Assembly: GCF_000143765.1 (NCBI RefSeq)
Contig: NZ_GL379773.1
Coordinates: 310,001 to 374,000, forward strand
Reading direction: 5' to 3'
DNA length: 64,000 nt
Origin: Sphingobacterium spiritivorum ATCC 33861
GTDB lineage: Bacteria; Bacteroidota; Bacteroidia; Sphingobacteriales; Sphingobacteriaceae
Shown here: positions 17,419 to 26,376 of the stretch, one piece after another
Position numbering within the stretch: position 1 is the first letter of the stretch
How the letters are laid out: each line of letters opens with the position of its first letter
The notes under the pieces: generated by a model
What the model was told of the DNA's origin: nothing
Database searches by the model: none
What the model saw: only the letters and a program-made list of their open reading frames with translations
Program-made: the position numbers and the translations under genes

Positions 17419-18249
17419 TTATTTGTGGTTAGCCGCGTACGTTTGTACGATTGAGAAACCAGCCTCGTCAATTGAGTAAGTTAATTTATCGATTTTTGCA
17501 GTAAGGATGTTGTACATTACGATAGCGAATGTAGAAGTCGCGATACCTGTTGCTGTATTGATAAGGGCCTCAGAGATACCGTTTGCTAATTTTGCTGAAT
17601 CCGGAGCACCACCTGTTGCTAATGCAGAGAAGGCCTTGATCATACCTGTTACTGTACCTAATAGACCTGTCAGCGTACCGATAGAAACTAATGTTGCTAT
17701 AACGTTTAAGTTTTTCTCCAACATAGGCATTTCCAATGCTGTTGTCTCTTCGATTTCTTTTTGGATAGCTAATGCTGATTTTTCTGAATCAAGACCTGGG
17801 TTAGCAGAAACGTCTTTGTATTTCAATAAACCTGCTTTGATTACGTTTGCAACAGAACCTTTTTGTTTGTCACACTCAGCGATAGCTGTGTCAATGTTAC
17901 CACCGTTGATTAACGTTTGTACTTTTCTTACGAAGTTACCAACATTACCAGTACCTGAAGCTTTGTTGATTACGATTAAGCGCTCAATAGAGAAGACCCA
18001 CACCATCAAGAATAAACCGATAAGGATAGGTACGATAGCACCTGCGTGGTATACCATTCCTAAGTAGTTTCCTGGAAGAGGTTGGTTTTCCGGATTATTT
18101 TCCTGGAAGTTAGAAGGAGATCCCATTACATATTTCCATACTACGAAACCAACAATGAAACAAATGATGATTGCTAAACTTGCAAATAGGGAACCTGAAT
18201 TTCCGCTCTCTTGTTTTGCAGGACTAGTTGTTTTTGGTGCGTTTGCCAT
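17419..18249 (-). CDS. exbB: MotA/TolQ/ExbB proton channel family protein
   Basis: ExbB forms the inner-membrane proton channel that powers TonB. The 276-residue protein has an extra N-terminal membrane helix (residues 22-43), another near 68-90, and the two C-terminal family helices in the region NVIATLVSIGTLTGLLGTVT (about 180-200) and ISEALINTATGIATSTFAIV (about 222-242), which carry the conserved Thr/Gly pattern. It is the first gene of the Ton cluster. A -7 promoter element lies about 95 bp upstream of its start. Confidence 0.94.
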   Translation of the reverse strand: MANAPKTTSPAKQESGNSGSLFASLAIIICFIVGFVVWKYVMGSPSNFQENNPENQPLPGNYLGMVYHAGAIVPILIGLFLMVWVFSIERLIVINKASGTGNVGNFVRKVQTLINGGNIDTAIAECDKQKGSVANVIKAGLLKYKDVSANPGLDSEKSALAIQKEIEETTALEMPMLEKNLNVIATLVSIGTLTGLLGTVTGMIKAFSALATGGAPDSAKLANGISEALINTATGIATSTFAIVMYNILTAKIDKLTYSIDEAGFSIVQTYAANHK

Positions 18250-18691
18250 TTTTACTAAATTTTAGATTTTTTACTGTTGTTTAATATAATGTTTAATTCA
18301 ATTATGTGCAATCTAGATCTATATCTGTTACTCATGTGAGAAACAAATATAGCATTTTGTAATAAAAATAAAATTAATGTTGCATTAAAATACGATTTTC
18401 TAAATTTTCATTTTGATTTTCACGTTTTAAAACGAACAATACATCAGCAGAATCATTGCCCGTCATTCTTATCATGTCAAAATCATGCTTAATGCTGTAA
18501 TTTTTTACAATGAAAACCATTTTTTTTTTGATATGCAAATTAATAAATCATTAAGTGTTAAAAATAAGTAAGTGATTACTCACACGGGTACTCTTGTAAC
18601 TAAGTGTTTTTTAAACGTCAAATTATCAGAGTTATTGCATCAGTTCTGTTACAAAAAGTTACTGTCCAGGTTATAATCGATGCGTAAACAA
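18250..18691. other. AT-rich intergenic region upstream of exbB
   Basis: This 442-bp gap holds the exbB promoter on the minus strand (see 18344-18351) and the 3' flank of the SUI1-like gene. The remainder is AT-rich with a T-run near 18521-18530 and no open frame, tRNA or clear terminator that I can see. Confidence 0.6.
18344..18351 (-). promoter_or_regulatory. -7 promoter element of the exbB-tonB operon
   Basis: The minus strand reads TATATTTG, a perfect match to the Bacteroidota -7 element TAnnTTTG, in otherwise noncoding DNA. It would give a leader of about 90 nt before exbB. No consensus -33 TTTG is present at the usual distance. Confidence 0.6.
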
Positions 18692-19042
18692 CTATCCGCC
18701 AACGACTTTGACTTTATAGCCATCCTGGTTCAACAAGTCAACTATTTTTTGTTTAAAATCACCTTGAATCATAATTTCACCATTTTTAGATGTGCCGCCC
18801 ACTCCACATTTTTGTTTCAATTTTTTCGCTAAGATTTCAAGGTCAGTATCTGAACCTATGAAACCGGTTACAATTGTAACAACTTTTCCCTTTCTCATCT
18901 TGCGGTCAAGCATTACTTTCAGCAACTGCTTATTAGCCGGCAAAGTCTCCGCTTCTTCTGTAATATCGCTCTCCTGATAATCAAAATCGTCAGAAGTGGA
19001 ATATACGATTCCTTCAAAACGTTGTTTTTTATGCTTATTCAT
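18692..19042 (-). CDS. SUI1/eIF1-like translation initiation factor (YciH family)
   Basis: The 116-residue protein has a short variable N-terminus and a C-terminal SUI1 domain (about residues 45-116) with KVVTIVTGFIGSDTDLEILA, KCGVGGTSKNGEIMIQGD and a closing basic strand. Bacterial SUI1 proteins (YciH) resemble eukaryotic eIF1 and are thought to influence start-codon selection. It starts 9 bp after the lipid kinase gene ends, so the two are probably co-transcribed. Start ATG follows the usual family length. Confidence 0.88.
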   Translation of the reverse strand: MNKHKKQRFEGIVYSTSDDFDYQESDITEEAETLPANKQLLKVMLDRKMRKGKVVTIVTGFIGSDTDLEILAKKLKQKCGVGGTSKNGEIMIQGDFKQKIVDLLNQDGYKVKVVGG

Positions 19043-19051
19043 AGAACTAAG

Positions 19052-19930
19052 TTAACAAATTATCCGAAGTGATTTTGGTAAGATTCGTATATCTAATTTT
19101 TTGCCCAATTCAAACGGTTCTCCATCCACATGTGCAGCACCATCTTTTTCACGTTCAATAGTGATTTCCTTACCCGGAATGATTTCTACATATTCGGACT
19201 GATCAGCAGATTTATTAAACAAATGAAATACCATCATTGGTAATGTGTAAAGCGGAAATTTGTGCACTATACAAACATCCAGCACGCCATCATTAACTGA
19301 GGCCTGTGGAGCGATATACGCATTATTTCCGTATTGGGGTGAATTGGCCACACTGATCATGAAAGCCTCCCGCTCATACTGCACACCGTCAATGGTCAGC
19401 TTATACGTGCAGGGTTTATAATTGCTGAGTACATTAATGGCTGATTTGAGATAGCCGATAGGGCCTCTTATATTTTCATTGGCAAAGCGGTCACTCACTG
19501 ATGCATCAAACCCAATACCTGCTATATTGAAAAAATTACGGTCATTGATCAGACCGGAATCTACTTCTACAGCTTCAAATCGGTTTAGCCTGCGTAGCGC
19601 AGCAGCTTCATTCATCGGAATACCCAGATATAAGGCCAGCCCGTTTCCCGAACCTTCGGGAATAATTCCCAAAGGAATATCCGAGCCCACCAATGCCGAG
19701 CCCAATTCGTTGATGGTCCCGTCTCCTCCAACCGCCACCACTGCATCATATTTTTCTTCAATTGCCAGCTTTCCAAGTTCATAAGCATGATTAGGATGGT
19801 TCGTCTGTTGAAAAGTAGGATTAAATTTCTGAAGATCTAATACCTCAAGAACCTGCTTATTGAACGCAGTCTTTCGTTTGCCTCCTGAAATAGGATTGAC
19901 GACAAATAATATTCGCTTTCTCTCGGCCAT
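19052..19930 (-). CDS. Diacylglycerol/lipid kinase family protein (YegS-like)
   Basis: The 292-residue protein belongs to the DAGK catalytic superfamily, which phosphorylates lipids such as diacylglycerol at the membrane. Visible motifs are the nucleotide-binding VNPISGGK near residues 11-18, GGDGT at 68-72 with downstream NELGSAL, and IPEGSGNGLALYLGIP. The C-terminal half has the matching FDASVSDRF and VDGEPFELG segments. The exact lipid substrate cannot be told. It is the first gene of a pair with the SUI1-like gene and diverges from metK. Confidence 0.9.
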   Translation of the reverse strand: MAERKRILFVVNPISGGKRKTAFNKQVLEVLDLQKFNPTFQQTNHPNHAYELGKLAIEEKYDAVVAVGGDGTINELGSALVGSDIPLGIIPEGSGNGLALYLGIPMNEAAALRRLNRFEAVEVDSGLINDRNFFNIAGIGFDASVSDRFANENIRGPIGYLKSAINVLSNYKPCTYKLTIDGVQYEREAFMISVANSPQYGNNAYIAPQASVNDGVLDVCIVHKFPLYTLPMMVFHLFNKSADQSEYVEIIPGKEITIEREKDGAAHVDGEPFELGKKLDIRILPKSLRIIC

Positions 19931-20069
19931 AAAGGTCTTTACTTGTATTTTTTCCGGATAAAGATAGACAAAAGCCCGTATACATAATGAATGTTAATTT
20001 TAATATCATTGAATTTTCATTTTTAATTGTAGAGTATAAAATTGAATTTTATATTTCGTCAAAGAGTTG

Positions 20070-20077
20070 TAGCTTTG
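20070..20077 (+). promoter_or_regulatory. -7 promoter element of metK
   Basis: TAGCTTTG is a perfect TAnnTTTG. A TTTT at 20047-20050 sits 19 bp upstream as a near-match to the -33 TTTG. The expected transcription start, about 5 nt downstream, falls just ahead of the riboswitch-like aptamer at 20089. Confidence 0.65.
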
Positions 20078-20088
20078 CCGAACAATTT

Positions 20089-20160
20089 GTGGACTGATTT
20101 GCGTTACGGGCAGAAGCTCAGTAACAGGAGATTGCAACCACAGTAAAAAAGTGCTAAAAC
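20089..20160 (+). ncRNA. Candidate SAM-II-type riboswitch upstream of metK
   Basis: The leader matches the SAM-II layout: a P1 stem GTGG (20089-20092) paired with CCAC (20138-20141); directly after the first P1 strand the conserved CTGATTT (20094-20100); ATTGCAA (20131-20137) just before the second P1 strand; and GCTAAAA (20153-20159) at the 3' side, which can pair with TTGC to make the pseudoknot core. In known SAM-II RNAs these same blocks surround the SAM site. Unusual here is an inserted hairpin between them, GTTAC/GTAAC (20103-20107 and 20121-20125) with an inner GGGC/GCTC stem and AGAA loop. The element lies just after a promoter and about 80 nt before metK, the SAM synthetase gene, as expected for feedback control by SAM. 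The 80 bp between the aptamer and the start codon shows no obvious terminator. Confidence 0.75.
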
Positions 20161-20240
20161 TATTTCATTCGGTGTTTTTCCACTTGCCTGTGTTTCTACC
20201 TTCTTATAAGCGAGTATGTCCGCATTAATTAGTAATACTT

Positions 20241-21494
20241 ATGGCTTATTTATTTACTTCAGAATCGGTTTCGGAAGGACATCCTGACAAAGTTGCCGAT
20301 CAAATTTCAGATGCATTAATAGATAATTTCCTTGCTTGGGATCAGGATGCACGTGTAGCAATCGAAACTTTAGTCACTACAGGTCAGGTCGTACTTGCCG
20401 GCGAGGTGAAATCCAAGATATATCTGGACGTACAGAAAATTGCACGTTCCGTCATTGAAAAGATCGGCTATACCAAATCGGCATATATGTTTGAAGCCAA
20501 TTCCTGTGGCATATTATCTGCGATCCACGAGCAGTCTGCAGACATCAACCAGGGGGTAGACCGCAAAACAAAACAAGAACAAGGTGCCGGTGATCAGGGT
20601 ATCATGTTTGGTTATGCGACCAATGAGACCGAAAATTACATGCCTTTAGCGCTTGATCTTTCGCACCGTCTGCTTTACGAACTGGCAGATTTGCGCAGAG
20701 AAAATAAAGAAATCACGTATCTGCGTCCGGATGCCAAGTCTCAGGTGACCTTAGAATATGACAGCAACCACAAGCCTGTACGCATTGATACGATTGTAAT
20801 CTCGACACAACATGATGATTTTGATGAAGAATCAACAATGTTGAATAAGATTACGGAAGATATTAAAGCAATCCTGATCCCTCGCGTAAAAGCTCAGTTA
20901 AAGCCAGAATTGCAATCCTTATTTGATGATAAGATCAAATTTCACATTAATCCGACCGGAAAATTTGTAATCGGAGGTCCTCACGGAGATACAGGATTGA
21001 CAGGACGTAAAATAATTGTGGATACCTACGGAGGCAAGGGTGCTCACGGAGGTGGTGCTTTCTCAGGAAAAGATCCTTCAAAAGTAGACCGCTCTGCAGC
21101 GTATGCAACACGTCATATTGCAAAAAATCTGGTAGCAGCCGGAGTTGCAGAAGAAATATTAGTACAGGTATCTTATGCTATCGGGGTTAAAGATCCTATG
21201 GGTGTATATGTAAATACTTACGGCACCAGCAAGGTAAACTTAACAGACGGGCAGATTGCACAAAAGATATCGGAGTTATTTGATATGACTCCTTACGGAA
21301 TCGAAACCCGTCTTGGTTTAAGAAACCCGATCTACTCGGAGACTGCGGCCTATGGTCACATGGGACGTACTCCAAGATCTGTAACCAAAACTTTTGAAAA
21401 CAGCAATGGTGAACAAAAAACGGTAGAAGTAGATCTGTTTACCTGGGAAAAATTAGATTTTGTAGATCAAATCAAAGCCGCATTTAATATCTAA
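20241..21494 (+). CDS. metK: S-adenosylmethionine synthetase
   Basis: MetK makes S-adenosylmethionine from methionine and ATP in the cytoplasm. The 417-residue product has all signature motifs: [13 protein letters not shown] at residues 13-25, [12 protein letters not shown] near 117-128, and the glycine-rich loop [19 protein letters not shown] near 270-288. The catalytic His14 and the metal-binding Asp and Lys residues in these motifs are intact. It stands alone between its SAM-II-like leader and a strong terminator. Confidence 0.98.
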   Translation: MAYLFTSESVSEGHPDKVADQISDALIDNFLAWDQDARVAIETLVTTGQVVLAGEVKSKIYLDVQKIARSVIEKIGYTKSAYMFEANSCGILSAIHEQSADINQGVDRKTKQEQGAGDQGIMFGYATNETENYMPLALDLSHRLLYELADLRRENKEITYLRPDAKSQVTLEYDSNHKPVRIDTIVISTQHDDFDEESTMLNKITEDIKAILIPRVKAQLKPELQSLFDDKIKFHINPTGKFVIGGPHGDTGLTGRKIIVDTYGGKGAHGGGAFSGKDPSKVDRSAAYATRHIAKNLVAAGVAEEILVQVSYAIGVKDPMGVYVNTYGTSKVNLTDGQIAQKISELFDMTPYGIETRLGLRNPIYSETAAYGHMGRTPRSVTKTFENSNGEQKTVEVDLFTWEKLDFVDQIKAAFNI

Positions 21495-21520
21495 CTGGCT
21501 TTGACTTTATAAAAAATTTG

Positions 21521-21551
21521 AAAGGGCTTATCAAGATGTGATAAGCCCTTT
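21521..21551 (+). terminator. Terminator of metK
   Basis: Perfect 13-bp stem (AAAGGGCTTATCA at 21521-21533 with TGATAAGCCCTTT at 21539-21551) and a 5-base loop, 26 bp after the metK stop. It is followed by a weak T-rich stretch (CTGTTTTAT). Confidence 0.88.
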
Positions 21552-21607
21552 CTGTTTTATCCGTCTGTAATTATTACTATCTTTAAAACGATCAAGACAA
21601 ACATACT

Positions 21608-22024
21608 ATGAAAAGAAGAAAATTTCTCCAGTCTTCAGCTGCGACTATCGGAACTTCAGCATTAGCTGTATCAGCTTTTGCACAGTCAAAATCCTCGTTT
21701 GCGGTTGTAGAAAACGGACAGATAATACACTCGGTATATTTTTGGCTGAAAGAAGAACTAACAGCCCAGCAGGTTAAAGACTTTACTAAGTTTTTCGAAG
21801 CCTTGAGGAAAGTACCTAATATCAAAAGTCTTCGCTATGGACGTCCTGCTGAAACAAGTAAACGACCTGTGGTAGACAATAGCTGGACATATAATCTGAT
21901 TGTTGTATTTGAAAAGATGGAATATATCAATACTTATGAGACTCATCCCATTCATCTGAAGGCAATAGAAGATTTCAGCAGTAACTGGACAAAAGTACTC
22001 GTGCATGATACGCAGTTAGATTAA
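21608..22024 (+). CDS. Dabb (stress-responsive A/B barrel) domain protein with twin-arginine-like signal
   Basis: The 138-residue protein starts with MKRRKFLQSSAATIGTSALA, a twin-arginine-type leader ending near AFAQS at about residue 26. The mature part matches the Dabb ferredoxin-like alpha/beta barrel: IIHSVYFWLKEELTAQQVKDF, then a NYLIVVFEKMEYINTYETHPIH-like block (here YNLIVVFEKMEYINTYETHP) that is the family's best conserved segment. Dabb proteins have no well-defined role. A near-consensus promoter element TATCTTTA lies at 21578-21585. Its 3' end overlaps the convergent DUF58 gene by 9 bp. Confidence 0.85.
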   Translation: MKRRKFLQSSAATIGTSALAVSAFAQSKSSFAVVENGQIIHSVYFWLKEELTAQQVKDFTKFFEALRKVPNIKSLRYGRPAETSKRPVVDNSWTYNLIVVFEKMEYINTYETHPIHLKAIEDFSSNWTKVLVHDTQLD

Positions 22025-23346
22025 TCCACGTGCTTTTATTTCAAGATATTTGTTTATTGAATTGATAGTCAACTGTTCCGGCGCAGTATAAATGGTCTGA
22101 ATTCCCTGACGGTTAAGCTCCTGAATAATAAGACTCTTTTCATAAACAAATTTCTCTGCTATGATCTGATTATATATATCTATTGTAGAATGTGTACTCT
22201 CCTTTGCCATTTGGATCAGTTCGGTATTCTTAAAGACGACGACGACAACGATATGAGTCTTATTGATCATTTTGAGATAAGGCATCTGCCTGTTCAGGCT
22301 ATCCATTGTCTCAAAATTGGTATACACAAAAATCAGAGATCTCTTATTAATATGCTTATTGGCAAATGCATATAACTTTCCAAATTCAGATTCTTCAAAT
22401 AGCGTAGTAATACTATATAATGCCTCCGATACTTTCTGCATCTGATTATTTCTCTTTTCAGCAGGAATATGATTTGCTATTCCGTTTGAGAATGTCAGCA
22501 TTCCGGCTCTGTCCTGCTTCAGTATTGCGGCATTGGACAAAACAAGTACGGAATTGATCGAATAATCCAGTAAAGTCATCTCGTTAAACGGCATACGCAT
22601 AGCACGACCGGTATCAATAAAGGAGTATATCGGCTGAGATTTTTCTTCCTGATACTGATTGACCATAAGCTTTTTATGTTTGGCAGAAGCTTTCCAGTTC
22701 ATAAAACGGTATTCATCTCCTCTTACATATTCCCGCACGTGATCAAATTCCAGTGTCGAGCCGATTTTACGGATCCGCTTGATTCCCATTTCTTTCAGTC
22801 TGTCTGTTGTCGCCATAAGCTGATATTTTCGCAGTTGAATAAATGACGGGTAACATGGTATCTTTAAGGGTTCTTCCAAAAGAAACTTCCGTTCGAAGAA
22901 CCCGAAATTCCGGACCAGTACATGGCATCTTCCGAATTCATATATACCTCTTTTAGTCGGTCTCAATTCATATTCAACATGTTTTGGAATTAAAGGCGCC
23001 AGCTCTATTTCAAATTCCTTTTCACGAATCTGTAACTGCATCGGAAATTCTTCAAGGACTCTGGCTTTTATTTTCTTCGGATAGTGACTTATAAAAGCAA
23101 GCTTAAAATGATTGTCATCTCCGTTGGATAATTTTCCGGATAATGTCGCTCAATCTCAACCCTATTCTTACCAAAATGCAAAAACATAAGATCCCATACC
23201 CAACAGATCAACAGCAGCCAGAAGACAATACCTGATACCAGAAACATTCCCTTCACAAAAAAGGAAACCGTAAACAAAAGAGCCATTCCTAATAAGGAAT
23301 AGAAAAATTGATTGGTAAAATAAAGTCTTCTTATATGCCTGATCAT
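22016..23346 (-). pseudogene. DUF58 domain protein split by a -1 frameshift
   Basis: Two minus-strand frames together make one DUF58 protein of about 443 residues. The N-terminal piece (23089-23346) has two membrane helices and then VEIERHYPEN; the C-terminal piece (open from about 23129 down to 22016) continues as LSNGDDNHFKLAFISHYP, KKIKARVLEEF and the DUF58 core with RGDEYRFMNWKASAKH. The two join if one base is added in the AAAATT run at about 23129-23133; no canonical slippery heptamer is present. The gene sits directly after moxR with an ATGA overlap, the usual MoxR-DUF58 pairing, where DUF58 proteins often have a von Willebrand-like fold. This may be a real inactivating mutation or a sequencing error. 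An internal Met at 23041 could allow a 341-residue product lacking the membrane anchor. Confidence 0.8.
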
Positions 23347-24335
23347 CTTGGAATCTCTACGCCGTCTACAATTTGTTTGATAATAAATTCTGTAGTGAAT
23401 CCTTCCATTTCCTTTTCAGGAGTCAGGGTCACTCTGTGACCAAGAATGGCAGGAGCTACATATTTGACATCGTCCGGAGTAATAAAATCTCGTCCAAGAA
23501 GTGCTGCAGATGCTTTTGACGCTTCAAGAATCGCGATTGAAGCTCTCGGCGAAGCTCCTAAAGTCAGGTTCGGGTTAGTTCGGGTCTGTACAATAATCTG
23601 CGCTATATAATTCAGGACATCTTCATGTGCAAAGACCAGCTTGACCTGCGACTGGAAGAGTACTATCTCTTCACTCGAAACGACCTGCTGAACCAACGAC
23701 TCTTTGTTCCCGGCCTTCTGTGCATGGTGTTCCTTTAATATGGTTAACTCCTGACTGAATTCGGGATAGTTAACGACTATTTTGAACAGGAAGCGATCCA
23801 GCTGTGCCTCCGGCAAGCGATACGTCCCCTCGTGCTCTATTGGATTCTGGGTCGCCAGAACAATAAAAGGTGTATCCATAGGATAGGTATTTCCGTCTAC
23901 TGTCACCTGACGCTCGGACATACACTCAAAAAGAGATGCCTGAGTCTTAGCAGGGGCACGGTTGATCTCATCGATGAGAATGATATTTCCAAAAATGGGC
24001 CCTTTTCTAAACTCAAATTCATTAGATTTCAGATCCAGAATAGACGATCCGGTTACATCTGAAGGCATCAAATCGGGGGTGAACTGGATACGTCGAAAAG
24101 TACTGTTGATTGTTTTGGCAATCAACTTTGCTGTCAACGTCTTGGCGACTCCGGGCAGACCTTCAATCAGGGAATGTCCGGATGACAGAATAGACATTAA
24201 CAGCATATTGATGACCTGGTCCTGCCCTACGATTACTTTTTTCACTTCCCTTTTCACCGATTCCATCTTATCCTGTAATTCTGTCAGATCGAGACGGCTT
24301 TCAAAGTTGGGCATATATTTTTCTAACTCGTTCAT
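23343..24335 (-). CDS. MoxR-type AAA+ ATPase
   Basis: The 330-residue protein is a MoxR-subfamily AAA+ ATPase, a chaperone-like group that usually acts with DUF58 or VWA partners. Motifs are Walker [13 protein letters not shown] near residues 59-70, Walker [14 protein letters not shown] near 116-128, sensor 1 [22 protein letters not shown] and an arginine-containing C-terminal lid. It overlaps the DUF4350 gene by ATGA on its 5' side and the DUF58 gene by ATGA on its 3' side, so the three are translationally coupled. Confidence 0.95.
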   Translation of the reverse strand: MNELEKYMPNFESRLDLTELQDKMESVKREVKKVIVGQDQVINMLLMSILSSGHSLIEGLPGVAKTLTAKLIAKTINSTFRRIQFTPDLMPSDVTGSSILDLKSNEFEFRKGPIFGNIILIDEINRAPAKTQASLFECMSERQVTVDGNTYPMDTPFIVLATQNPIEHEGTYRLPEAQLDRFLFKIVVNYPEFSQELTILKEHHAQKAGNKESLVQQVVSSEEIVLFQSQVKLVFAHEDVLNYIAQIIVQTRTNPNLTLGASPRASIAILEASKASAALLGRDFITPDDVKYVAPAILGHRVTLTPEKEMEGFTTEFIIKQIVDGVEIPR

Positions 24336-25543
24336 ATCATATTAGATTTAGTCTTGAATTCTTCTATTTTACTATTTATAAATTTGAGATCATGAGTAGA
24401 CAGATCTTTTCTATTCCTGTACCTCGTTATCAAATTCATCAATTCTTCAGTTTCAGCAAGTGGAATTGCTGCTTTCAGAGACAGATTGTTGAGAAATTTT
24501 TCATCACTCAACTGGAGTGTGTCCAGTTGAAAATGATTTCTGATATCGAAAAGGAAATAATCTATTTTCTTGTCTATCATATTTCCGGGTTCGCCATTTT
24601 CATAATATAGCGTTCCAATGGTTTTAGCAAATTCTTTAGACAGGTTTGGCTCAGGAGTCACCACCTCTACAGCACGTTGTTCACGTTTGCTTCGGAACAA
24701 AAGAAATAACAGAAGACCAAATAATAACAGATACCATGCTTCACGAAGTCCTTCATAGGAAAGAATCATACGCAACGGTGTACTTGGCTGTCCTTCCCTG
24801 TAATAATTGTCACACCATATGATATGTTTCGCTTTTATTAATTTCAATGCCGAAGCTGCATAATCATATTTTTGGTGCTGCAGCATGTAATAATTGGTAA
24901 ACATTTCCGGCGTATGATGTAAATAGAGCTTGCCTTTGCCCCAGGATACCTCCACAAAATTGGGTACGGCATGCTTCCCGGCATACGCATTACCGGCAAT
25001 GGAAATATTGGTGCTATCGATAAGATCAAAGATTGATGTCTGTTCTATCTTATCGTATTTTATTGTCTTGCGACTGTTGACAAGGGAATAGTTTATATCA
25101 CCTAATAACGAAAATCCCGAAAACTTATTCACATCCAGATAGGCCGATGACAGATTAAGTGTGTCTAAGAGATTGGCGGAATAATAATTTGTTGATATGA
25201 AAACTTCTCCTCCCTCCTTTGCAAATTGCAGCAATTTTTCTGTGGCGGTGGCTCCCATAATGTCTATATAGTCACCTATAAACACAAAAGCAGTATTTTT
25301 TGCGTGCAAGGAATCCTCTTCTAAAGTCTCATAAACAGATTTTTTGGTACTTTCGATTTTGCGGTCATTTCCAAGGATGTTTCCCAGCTCCTGATGCAGC
25401 ACATATAATCCGTAGGGTATCTTGTCCCGCTGATCAAAAGATTTGCGCCAGTCTATAGGCTTACGACTGGTTGCATCAATTATTGCAATCAATACCAGCG
25501 CGATCAGCAACACTATAATTCCAAACTTACCCGTGCTTTTCAT
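24332..25543 (-). CDS. DUF4350 domain membrane protein
   Basis: The protein has an N-terminal membrane anchor (about residues 7-24), a large periplasmic domain with FVFIGDYIDIMGATATEKLLQ, FISTNYYSANLLDTL and VEVSWGKGKLYLHHTPEMFTN, the DUF4350 pattern, then a second helix (about 260-280) and a cytoplasmic tail. The start is set at the ATG in TCATGA at 25541-25543, which forms an ATGA overlap with the upstream gene; an ATG two codons earlier (25549) is possible. DUF4350 proteins are usually found in MoxR/DUF58 clusters in Bacteroidota; the role is unknown. Confidence 0.85.
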   Translation of the reverse strand: MKSTGKFGIIVLLIALVLIAIIDATSRKPIDWRKSFDQRDKIPYGLYVLHQELGNILGNDRKIESTKKSVYETLEEDSLHAKNTAFVFIGDYIDIMGATATEKLLQFAKEGGEVFISTNYYSANLLDTLNLSSAYLDVNKFSGFSLLGDINYSLVNSRKTIKYDKIEQTSIFDLIDSTNISIAGNAYAGKHAVPNFVEVSWGKGKLYLHHTPEMFTNYYMLQHQKYDYAASALKLIKAKHIIWCDNYYREGQPSTPLRMILSYEGLREAWYLLLFGLLLFLLFRSKREQRAVEVVTPEPNLSKEFAKTIGTLYYENGEPGNMIDKKIDYFLFDIRNHFQLDTLQLSDEKFLNNLSLKAAIPLAETEELMNLITRYRNRKDLSTHDLKFINSKIEEFKTKSNMI

Positions 25544-26376
25544 GACCATTTAGTTTGAAATTCACGGAATAGTGTAGCATACTGTTCATAATTATCCTTC
25601 GTTACCGGAAAATTACCGAACCACACATAGTTAAATACATTGGAACAAGCCTCAAACTCTTTTCGCAGCTCTGTGTTGTCCATTTCATTCATCAGTTCAA
25701 TATTGGTTTTGGTATAATTCCACTTTACCAATTCTTTTTTTGCCAGCGTCTGAATATTCAACAGATTGAGATAACGAATGGCCAGGGAATAATTCTCTTC
25801 TTTTAGCGCCTGCTCTACAAATGTATGCACATCTACCTGCAGAAGATTGCGTTCGACAAATGCCACATTCGCATCTTCGTCGTCTTCCTTTTCCTGTACG
25901 GTATAGAGTTTTTTGCCTGTAAATATTAATCGGTAAAGGACATATACCAGAAGTACGACGAATACAGCACCGATAAGTTTATACATCCATTCCGGATTTT
26001 CAAAATAGAAATCCGGCAAAATAGAGGAGAGCAGGTCATTAATCCTGTTTTTTAACCGCTTCAAAAAATTTATGTTCTCCAATACCTTTTCATTGTAAAG
26101 AAACTCTTCACTCTGATACTTTTTGAACATTTTATTGAATTCTGCGGTATCTACTGCCGGGATATCATGTATTCTCGGCACCTTATTATAATATCCTTCT
26201 TCCCAATAGGGATGTTGTTTCTTCTTGGTAATAAGTTCTTCTGCTGCATCTATCGGCTCATCGTAAGTAGCTGTATCAGGATCTGTATAGAGCGTGTCCT
26301 GTTCCTGAGCATAACTGAGATAAGATATTGTAATAAAGAAAATGGAAAGAATAATGGTACGAAAATTAGTGGCCAT
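25540..26376 (-). CDS. DUF4129 domain membrane protein
   Basis: The 278-residue protein has a Sec signal peptide (to about SYAQ, residue 23), a periplasmic Asp/Tyr-rich part, one membrane helix (about 132-152, IGAVFVVLLVYVLYRLIF) and a cytoplasmic C-terminal DUF4129 domain with YSLAIRYLNLLNIQTLAKK and the ending YEQYATLFREFQ. The ATG at 26374-26376 is chosen because it has a strong Shine-Dalgarno AAAGGAGG 4-5 bases upstream; a longer reading from a TTG at 26391 would place that site inside the gene. It overlaps both neighbours by a few bases. Confidence 0.87.
   Translation of the reverse strand: MATNFRTIILSIFFITISYLSYAQEQDTLYTDPDTATYDEPIDAAEELITKKKQHPYWEEGYYNKVPRIHDIPAVDTAEFNKMFKKYQSEEFLYNEKVLENINFLKRLKNRINDLLSSILPDFYFENPEWMYKLIGAVFVVLLVYVLYRLIFTGKKLYTVQEKEDDEDANVAFVERNLLQVDVHTFVEQALKEENYSLAIRYLNLLNIQTLAKKELVKWNYTKTNIELMNEMDNTELRKEFEACSNVFNYVWFGNFPVTKDNYEQYATLFREFQTKWS

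Noticed and set aside
23129..23137. Programmed -1 ribosomal frameshift in the DUF58 gene
   Set aside because: The bases read GGAAAATTATCC in the zero frame CCG GAA AAT TAT, which does not fit X XXY YYZ, and no stimulatory hairpin follows. A simple indel or sequencing error is more likely.
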